A stretch of 64,000 nt of DNA from CBDCYN01 sp965224205 (GTDB taxonomy: Bacteria; Planctomycetota; Phycisphaerae; Phycisphaerales; Phycisphaeraceae): positions 186,001-250,000 of the forward strand of contig CBDCYN010000023.1 of the NCBI GenBank assembly GCA_965224205.1. The letters are read 5' to 3'. Shown here piece after piece: positions 58,308 to 64,000 of the stretch. The first letter of the stretch is position 1. Every line of letters starts with the position of its first letter. The position numbers and the translations under genes were made by a program. The notes beneath the pieces were generated by a model. The model was given only the letters and a program-made list of their open reading frames with translations. It was not told where the DNA came from and did no database searches.

Positions 58308-59533
58308 GAGGTGTATCGTGACCCGGTTTGATCCTCAAGCCAAACCATCTCGCGAGCAATCCCGTCCGCAAGGTCGTCGGGTCGCAACGCCTCCGGCAGC
58401 ACGCTCCACGCGTAGGTCTCGACCTCGTAGTGGGTCGTCCCCGGGTTCGCAGCGAACCAGTCGAGGCACTCGAGGATTTCACGATTCGTTGTCTCCAACA
58501 AGCCGGTCCGGTCCAGGAACAGCGGCACGTGGAAGTGCACGCGCCAAGGCCCGGCACCCTGCGGGATCCGCCCCGTTCGGTATTCATGTAACGCGTCGCC
58601 CAGGTCCTCGTAAAACTGGCGTTCCCCGTCGACCCGCACCACGGTCTGGTGCAGGTACCGGTCCTCAGCGAACGCGGCCAACTCCTCGATCGCCTGATCC
58701 CGAAAAGCCCGATCGAACCGGTCCATCGGCACGTGCAGCGCCGAGGAGACCTGCACCTTGCCGATCTGGATCCCGGCATTCTTGTACCGCTCCAAGGCTT
58801 CGCGCTGATCCTCAAACATTACGGCCGCGTGGCACACGTCGTGGCAGACGCGCAGGAAACGGCGGTTGGTCTGTGCGTCGTGCAACGGGTCGAGGTAATG
58901 CTCAAAAAAAGCGACCACGTCGGCGCTCTTCTCTAATACGCACCCGGGCTCGGGCTCGAGGTCGAGATGGATGAGCATCCCGAACTGCCGCTCGACCCAT
59001 TGAAGATACGTCACCAAGCCGGCGAGGTGCTCCGCAGCCCGTTGCTGGGCGTTCGGGGTGTCCGGGGTGTCTGGGTCGTTCGCCATCGCCGGGCCCCACC
59101 CCACGGGCAGTGTGGAAATACCCGCCTCGATCGGCTGCGGCAGCTGGGCACGACGCAACAAAGATACGAGGATCTGCACGAGTTCGAGGGTGTACTGAAC
59201 GCGCTCGATGTCATCCCACCGCGGCTCGTACACCTTGTGCTTAACCCCCGGTTCGTGGAAATCACCGTAAGGGAACCCGTTGAGGGTGAACGGGATCAGC
59301 CCGTGGCGAGCCAGCCATTCAGCCAGATCCCCTACCCCTCCCTGACCCATCATGTCCTTCGCCAGCGCCTTCGGGAACCACAGCCCCACGCCCATCGCCC
59401 CGTCAGGGCAAACCCGCTGTTTCACCGGCAAGGTGTACCGCTGGAGGTTTCTCAACAGCTCGTCGCAGCTGCCTGCGGGGTGCACGTTGGTGCAATAGCC
59501 GACGATCGAGCCGGGACCCAGCAGATCAAGCAT
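58304..59533 (-). CDS. eboE: metabolite traffic protein EboE (TIM barrel)
   Basis: 409 aa. Sugar-phosphate-isomerase-like barrel with EboE traits: IVGYCTNVHPAGSCDELLRN, GVGLWFPKALA, IPFTLNGFPYGDFHEPGVKH, HLDLEPEPGCVLE (metal-binding acidic cluster), VCHDVCHAAVMFEDQ, and near the C-terminus THYEVETYAWSVLPEALR. It overlaps eboB by eight bases and eboC by four. Probably acts on the same metabolite as the other Ebo proteins; the reaction is unknown. Confidence 0.9.
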   Translation of the reverse strand: MLDLLGPGSIVGYCTNVHPAGSCDELLRNLQRYTLPVKQRVCPDGAMGVGLWFPKALAKDMMGQGGVGDLAEWLARHGLIPFTLNGFPYGDFHEPGVKHKVYEPRWDDIERVQYTLELVQILVSLLRRAQLPQPIEAGISTLPVGWGPAMANDPDTPDTPNAQQRAAEHLAGLVTYLQWVERQFGMLIHLDLEPEPGCVLEKSADVVAFFEHYLDPLHDAQTNRRFLRVCHDVCHAAVMFEDQREALERYKNAGIQIGKVQVSSALHVPMDRFDRAFRDQAIEELAAFAEDRYLHQTVVRVDGERQFYEDLGDALHEYRTGRIPQGAGPWRVHFHVPLFLDRTGLLETTNREILECLDWFAANPGTTHYEVETYAWSVLPEALRPDDLADGIAREMVWLEDQTGSRYTS

Positions 59534-60353
59534 CCCGAATCGCTCCTGGGCCGGCAGGCATGAACTTCGGGCTCTGACTCAGGAACGCCCGTGGATTCTC
59601 GTACAGCAGCCGGTGGACCGTCTCTGGGCTGTGCCCACGAGAGGCGAGCTCTCGCCCGGCGTCGGGCACGGTCATCGGGTCGCTGGGGCCCCAATCGCCG
59701 GCGGAGTTCATGACCAGCTTCTCTTGGCCATAGGTCTCGATAATGTCGACCGCTCGTTGCGGTGTGCATTTCGAGACCGGGTAGAGCGTCATGCCCGCCC
59801 AGTACCCGGCATCGAGTACGAGCTTGACGGTGTGTTCCTCGACATGGTCGACCAGGACCCGGTCCGGGTTGATTTTTCCGTTGCGGCGGATTGCGTCGAG
59901 GATCAGCTTCGTGCCCTTGAGTTTGTCCTCTAGGTGAGGGGTGTGCACGAGCACAAGCTGGTCGTGTTCATCGGCCAACGCGATCTGTTCTTCGAGGATG
60001 GTTAGCTCGTTCTTGGTGTTCTTATTGAGCCCGATCTCGCCGATGCCCAGCACGTTGCGTCGGTCCAAAAACCCGGGGATGATCCCGATCACCTCGCGGG
60101 CTAGCCCGACGTCTTGGGCCTCCTTCGGGTTCATGCACAGCCAGCAGTGGTGGGTGATGCCGTAAGAAGCGGCGCGCTGGGGCTCGAACTCCGTGAGTTG
60201 TCGGAAATAATCGTAGAACCCATGGACGCTGGAGCGGTCGTAACCGGCCCAGAACGCCGGCTCGGTCACCGCCACGCAACCGGCCCGGGCCATGGCCTGG
60301 TAGTCGTCGGTGGTACGCGACACCATGTGGATGTGCGGGTCGATGTATTTCAT
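59526..60353 (-). CDS. eboB: TatD-family hydrolase (EboB)
   Basis: 275 aa. Metal ligands in order: KYIDPHIHMVSR (HxH), GIGEIGLNKNTKNEL (Glu), LVLVHTPHLEDKLKGT (His), RVLVDHVEEHTVKL (His) and MNSAGDWGPSDPM (Asp). TatD proteins hydrolyse phosphoester or ester bonds; the ebo version has no settled substrate. The start overlaps the small gene before it (ATGA). Confidence 0.9.
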   Translation of the reverse strand: MKYIDPHIHMVSRTTDDYQAMARAGCVAVTEPAFWAGYDRSSVHGFYDYFRQLTEFEPQRAASYGITHHCWLCMNPKEAQDVGLAREVIGIIPGFLDRRNVLGIGEIGLNKNTKNELTILEEQIALADEHDQLVLVHTPHLEDKLKGTKLILDAIRRNGKINPDRVLVDHVEEHTVKLVLDAGYWAGMTLYPVSKCTPQRAVDIIETYGQEKLVMNSAGDWGPSDPMTVPDAGRELASRGHSPETVHRLLYENPRAFLSQSPKFMPAGPGAIRDA

Positions 60354-60661
60354 GCCGGGTCATCACGGCCTGTTGGATCATGGTACGCCCCGCTGGCGCC
60401 CTTGTCCGGAGCCGTGGCGATGGGTTGGTCCGTGGGGTCGGATAGCAGCTCGAGCACGCGCTTGGCCTTGTCCGGCTTCGGGTCACCCAGCACCGCCGTC
60501 ACGGCCTTAAGGGCGGTGACCCGGTAGTCGACGCTTTCGCCGCCACGAGCCGGGGCGCGGTCGACGCGGTCGAGGAACGCGGCGACCTCGATCAGCTTCG
60601 CACGGTGCTCTAAGAAGTAACGGTCGATCACCTGCGATCGGGTCATGGGCTCGTGCGGCAT
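60350..60661 (-). CDS. small protein in the eboA position
   Basis: 103 aa, helical and charged: RSQVIDRYFLEHRAKLIEVA then AFLDRVDRAPARGGESVDYR VTALKAVTAVL. It occupies the place of eboA, but EboA proteins are about twice as long and I see no clear EboA motif. Either a short EboA variant or a different small partner. Coupled to eboB by ATGA. Confidence 0.7.
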   Translation of the reverse strand: MPHEPMTRSQVIDRYFLEHRAKLIEVAAFLDRVDRAPARGGESVDYRVTALKAVTAVLGDPKPDKAKRVLELLSDPTDQPIATAPDKGASGAYHDPTGRDDPA

Positions 60662-60752
60662 GGTTATTAGGTCTTCTTGATTCTCATTGCGCCTGATAGA
60701 GCCAGTGGCACCCGTGGATCATGTTTGATCTGCTTTTGGCGCATTTCTTGGG

Positions 60753-62018
60753 TTATGACCCTGCTGGGGAGCGGGCCGTACTGACCCGACCGACCCGCCA
60801 CGCAACGGGCGGTGCGGTGGAAACTTCCGGGGCCGGGGCCGGGGTCCGAAGAACCTGGCGATCCGCGAGGTCGGCGATCGCCTCGGTCATCGTCTTCTGG
60901 TCGATCTCGTGCACGTCCACAGGCCGGCCGATCTCTTCGAGCAGGGTCACGGTCAACGCCCCGCCGAGGTGCTGGCGGAACTCTTCCAACCCGTGCATCA
61001 GCCCCGTTGTGTCACGCATCGCTTCATGGTAAACGTCAAACCCCAATCGCGACAGCGTGGCAAGGATCATCTCAGCCGGCTCGGCAGCCAGCATCCCCTT
61101 GAGCCGGGCATACGTCACGTCCAACGCCAGCCCGATCGCCACCGCCTCACCGTGCCGCAGCTCGAAGCCGGTCATCTGCTCGAGCTTGTGGGCTGCCCAG
61201 TGCCCGAAATCTAACGGCCGGGCGGTGGTCAGCTCGAACGGGTCGCCGCCGTCGACGATATGGTGCATATGGAGTTGAGCCGACCGGCGGATGATCGGCA
61301 TCGACACTTCAAGATCTCGCTGGGCGATGGATTCAGTGGCTGTAGCGATCCGCTCGAACAACCGAGCGTCCTTGATCAGGGCCACCTTCACCGCTTCACT
61401 AAACCCGCACCGCCAGTCACGGTCGGATAGCGTTTCCAGGGTTAGCTCGTCATTGATCACCGCCCACGGCACGCTGAATACGCCCAGGTAGTTCTTCTTC
61501 CCAAACGCGTTGATGCCATTCTTGACCCCGACCCCGGAGTCTGCCTGAGCGAGCGTCGTGGTGGGCACCCGGATCAGCCGCACCCCGCGGTGGGCGATCG
61601 ACGCCGCGTACCCGACCGCGTCGAGCACCGCCCCGCCCCCGATCGCGACAATGTAGGACTGTCGGCACAACCCCGCGTCGTGGATCGCGCCGAGCACCCC
61701 TTCGACCACCGCCGGGTCGTTCTTGCACGTTTCACCGCCCGGCACGACGGTCACCGGCCCCGCAAGCGTGACGTTTGGTATCCCCCGAAAATAACGGGTA
61801 ACCCGCGATTCGAGATCGCCCTGTGCAGCGGCAACCCCGCTGTCGATGAAGACCAACACCCCCACCGGTCGCCCGTTGAGCCCAGCGACCGGGGACCCGA
61901 CCGTTAACAGATCCGCCAACAGCGGGTGATCGGGCGACCACACGCCGCGCGTGAACCGCAGCCGGTGGGTGACGTTCACCGGGATCGTGGCGTCGTGGGA
62001 ACTGTCGGCTGGGGGCAT
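60753..62018 (-). CDS. eboD: 3-dehydroquinate-synthase-like protein (EboD)
   Basis: 421 aa. DHQS fold: VVPGGETCKND, YIVAIGGGAVLDAVGYAASI, VPTTTLAQADSGVGVKNGIN, FGKKNYLGVFSVPWAVI, metal ligands Glu in GFSEAVKVALIKDARL, His in RPLDFGHWAAHKLEQM and RHGEAVAIGL. In ebo clusters and in mycosporine/2-epi-5-epi-valiolone-type pathways such enzymes make cyclic sugars from sugar phosphates. First gene of the operon, divergent from glyS. C-terminal tail (TPAPAPEVSTAPPVA) is Pro-rich and unlike the family. Confidence 0.9.
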   Translation of the reverse strand: MPPADSSHDATIPVNVTHRLRFTRGVWSPDHPLLADLLTVGSPVAGLNGRPVGVLVFIDSGVAAAQGDLESRVTRYFRGIPNVTLAGPVTVVPGGETCKNDPAVVEGVLGAIHDAGLCRQSYIVAIGGGAVLDAVGYAASIAHRGVRLIRVPTTTLAQADSGVGVKNGINAFGKKNYLGVFSVPWAVINDELTLETLSDRDWRCGFSEAVKVALIKDARLFERIATATESIAQRDLEVSMPIIRRSAQLHMHHIVDGGDPFELTTARPLDFGHWAAHKLEQMTGFELRHGEAVAIGLALDVTYARLKGMLAAEPAEMILATLSRLGFDVYHEAMRDTTGLMHGLEEFRQHLGGALTVTLLEEIGRPVDVHEIDQKTMTEAIADLADRQVLRTPAPAPEVSTAPPVAWRVGRVSTARSPAGS

Positions 62019-62271
62019 GGGGTTGGTTCCGTGTGGGTTGTCTTGACCGTGCGTCGCGGGGACGATCGATCCTAGCGGCGGTTCAACTTCCCCGCTATGG
62101 TCGGGTAAGAAATAACCATAACCGCAAGCCGACGGCTAGCCCTGGGCGACGCAACCCGACAACCCTCCACGGCTGAGGATCGCGCGATTCGCTAAGATAT
62201 TCTATCTCGGTTAGGCCACAAGGTCACCGAGCCGTGGACGATTTTTCAATAAGGACGACGTGAGGACGATC
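62019..62271. promoter_or_regulatory. divergent promoter region, ebo operon and glyS
   Basis: 253 bp without a gene between divergent eboD and glyS, so promoters for both must lie here. No clear -35/-10 pair stands out, apart from TTCTATCTCGG/TAAGATATTC near 62190-62210. Confidence 0.5.
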
Positions 62272-63687
62272 ATGACACCGCCCAGCACCGATACCGAAAC
62301 CGAACCGACCGCTGCCACCACGAAATCCATGGACGAGATCGTCGCCCTGTGTCGGCGGCGCGGGTTCATCTGGCAGTCGTCGGAGGTCTACGGCGGCATC
62401 AACGGCTTCTGGGACTACGGCCCGCTGGGTGTGGAGCTGAAGCGCAACCTCAAAGAGGCGTGGTGGCACGACGTGGTGCGCTGCCCCCCGGACGGGCCCG
62501 ATGGCCACCCGCTGGAGATCGTCGGCCTCGATACCACCATCATTATGAACCCGAAGGTGTGGGAGGCCAGTGGGCACGTCGCGGGGTTTAATGATCCGAT
62601 GGTGGATTGCAGAGAATGTAAAGGTCGATTCCGAGCCGATCACATCCCTGATTTGCAATGTCCCTTGAAACCGTCCATGACCGTGGGGGGCTTTGACAAG
62701 TGCCAGCTCACCGAACCCCGCCAGTTCAACCTCATGTTCGAGAGCCACGCCGGGCCGATCAAAGACGATGATAACCGGGTCTATCTCCGCCCCGAGACCG
62801 CCCAGGGGATCTTCACGCAGTTCTGGAACGTGGTCGATACGAGTCGGGTCAAGGTCCCGTTCGGGATCGCTCAGATCGGCAAGGCGTTCCGCAACGAGGT
62901 GACCCCCCGGAACTTTACGTTCCGGTCACGCGAGTTCGAGCAGATGGAGATCGAGTTCTTCCTGCACCCGTCGCAGGCGAACGAGTGGTATGCCTACTGG
63001 CGGGACATGCGGTTCGCGTGGTGGCAGTCGGTCGGATTGGCTGGGGACAACCTCACGCTCCGCGAGCACGACAAGGACGAATTGGCCCACTACGCCAAGG
63101 ACGGGGCCGGCACCAGCGACGTCGAGTACCGCTTCCCGTTCACCGCCCCGGGGTACGGCGAGCTCGAGGGCGTCGCCCACCGCACCGACTTCGACCTGCG
63201 TCAGCACGCCGAACACTGCGGCAAGGGCGACAAACTCCGGTACTTCGACCAGCAGAACAACGAGCGATACTTCCCGCATGTCATCGAGCCCAGTGCCGGG
63301 GCCGACCGCGGCACCCTGGCCCTGCTGTGTGAGGCGTACACCCCCGACGAGTCGCGCCCCTCGAAGGTCTACATGAAGTTCACCCCGCGCATGGCTCCGA
63401 TCAAGGCCGCGATCTTCCCGCTGGTCAACAAGGACGGCATGCCCGAGGTTGCCGAGAAGCTCTACAAAGAATTGCGCACGAAATGGTCGGTCCAGCTCGA
63501 CGTCAAGCAGAATATCGGCAAGCGGTACGCACGCATGGACGAGGCCGGCACCCCGTACTGCTTCACGATCGATGGTCAAACCCTCGAGGACCAGACCGTG
63601 ACCGTGCGCCACCGTGATTCCTTACAGCAAGAACGGATCGGGATCGACAAGGTTCGCCCATTCTTAACCGAGAAAATCGGGGAATAG
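62272..63687 (+). CDS. glyS: glycyl-tRNA synthetase (class II, dimeric)
   Basis: 471 aa from the ATG at 62272 with GAGGA upstream; a GTG at 62260 with AAGGA is an alternative. Class II synthetase: IWQSSEVYGGINGFWDYGPL GV, FNLMFESHAGPIKDDDNRVY, LRPETAQGIFTQFWNVVDTS, motif 2 RNEVTPRNFTFRSREFEQME, and the C-terminal anticodon-binding domain (PIKAAIFPLVNKDGMPEVAE, YARMDEAGTPYCFTIDGQTL). Charges tRNA-Gly in the cytoplasm. Complete. Confidence 0.95.
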   Translation: MTPPSTDTETEPTAATTKSMDEIVALCRRRGFIWQSSEVYGGINGFWDYGPLGVELKRNLKEAWWHDVVRCPPDGPDGHPLEIVGLDTTIIMNPKVWEASGHVAGFNDPMVDCRECKGRFRADHIPDLQCPLKPSMTVGGFDKCQLTEPRQFNLMFESHAGPIKDDDNRVYLRPETAQGIFTQFWNVVDTSRVKVPFGIAQIGKAFRNEVTPRNFTFRSREFEQMEIEFFLHPSQANEWYAYWRDMRFAWWQSVGLAGDNLTLREHDKDELAHYAKDGAGTSDVEYRFPFTAPGYGELEGVAHRTDFDLRQHAEHCGKGDKLRYFDQQNNERYFPHVIEPSAGADRGTLALLCEAYTPDESRPSKVYMKFTPRMAPIKAAIFPLVNKDGMPEVAEKLYKELRTKWSVQLDVKQNIGKRYARMDEAGTPYCFTIDGQTLEDQTVTVRHRDSLQQERIGIDKVRPFLTEKIGE

Positions 63688-63727
63688 TCCGCGAACGCAG
63701 ATGCACTATGAATGAGCCAGCGCTTCT

Positions 63728-63829
63728 AACGAGCCGCGACCGTAAGGGAGCGTGGAATAGCGAAACGTTACTCCCCGGACCGCGGAGACCCCGGACCCCG
63801 GACCGCTCTCTGACAGTCGCGGCTCGTTA
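63728..63829. repeat. inverted pair of the shared core after glyS
   Basis: TAACGAGCCGCGACCGTAAG (from 63728) opposes GACAGTCGCGGCTCGTTA (to 63829). It can form a long hairpin 40 bases after the glyS stop. No T-run, so termination is uncertain. Confidence 0.7.
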
Positions 63830-63863
63830 ATCAAATCGGCCGACAAACGCCAAGAGACCTGTT

Positions 63864-64000
63864 ATGACCCAAACCGTCTCGCTGCACCTGGCCTCGACAC
63901 CCGACCCGTTCGCCCAACGCCTCGCCGCCGACCGGCAGACCCTAGCCCGCCACGAGCTGACGATCCTTCAGCTCAACGTGGGCAAGATGTGCAACCTCGC
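63864..64000 (+). CDS. ArsS-like radical SAM protein, N-terminus only
   Basis: The frame starts at the ATG at 63864 and runs off the right edge (45 codons visible): MTQTVSLHLASTPDPFAQRL ... LTILQLNVGKMCNLA. The LQLNVGKMCNLA end is the start of the CxxxCxxC cluster of ArsS-type (arsenosugar) radical SAM proteins; the other Cys lie beyond the edge. Identity is inferred from this short piece. Confidence 0.65.
   Translation, partial: MTQTVSLHLASTPDPFAQRLAADRQTLARHELTILQLNVGKMCNL

Noticed and set aside
949..63829. Dispersed core repeats as a CRISPR array
   Set aside because: Copies are far apart, in both orientations, within different flanks, and there are no regular spacers or cas genes.

Overview
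The window looks like chromosome from a GC-rich planctomycete, most likely of the Phycisphaerae type. The evidence is high GC, a complete ebo cluster, DUF4034-like and CsgG/TPR secreted proteins, a PEP-CTERM-like sorted protein, and many short dispersed repeats. Taxonomy is inferred from gene content only.

Layout. 1-3.1 kb: an edge-truncated secreted protein, a small helix-turn-helix protein and a Pro/Ser/Thr-rich protein, all on the minus strand. 3.1-3.7 kb: a divergent control region with AACGTT repeats and a three-box element. 3.7-13.3 kb: a membrane-anchored TPR protein, a translationally coupled operon of three CsgG-like envelope proteins (5.5-11.7 kb), and a DUF4034-like protein. 13.7-23.8 kb: a 10-kb integrative element in a tRNA-Thr gene. 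It carries a tyrosine integrase, a STAND ATPase-TPR gene broken by two insertion sequences, an AEP-type primase truncated by IS481, an excisionase-like gene and a structured hairpin. It is bounded by a 43-bp direct repeat of the 5' half of the tRNA. 23.9-26.5 kb: a Cys-rich small peptide and a pentapeptide-TIR gene split by an IS630 element. 26.6-44.1 kb: a phage-derived virion module with portal, scaffold-like protein, SU10/DUF5309 capsid protein, a run of connector and fibre-like proteins, a SASA esterase, a TIGR03790/LamG protein and a beta-helix spike. No terminase, tape measure, sheath or lysin is seen. 44.2-45.1 kb: two paralogous double-glycine-leader peptides with a conserved upstream element.

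45.3-64 kb is mostly conserved chromosome: class I aldolase, Ndk, a metallopeptidase operon, an oxidoreductase, a PEP-CTERM-like protein, an OmpA-type lipoprotein, an amidohydrolase, the ebo operon (eboD, a small gene in the eboA position, eboB, eboE, eboC, eboF), glyS, and the start of an ArsS-like radical SAM protein.

The window is rich in miniature elements. Several families have different ends but share one core of about 28 bp that also occurs in frame inside two genes. The main leads are the anticodon-loop integration site with an apparently invertible integrase block, the three-box cis-element present at two distant loci, the orphan virion module, the double-glycine peptides, and the shared-core miniature elements. 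All assignments are read from sequence without database search.
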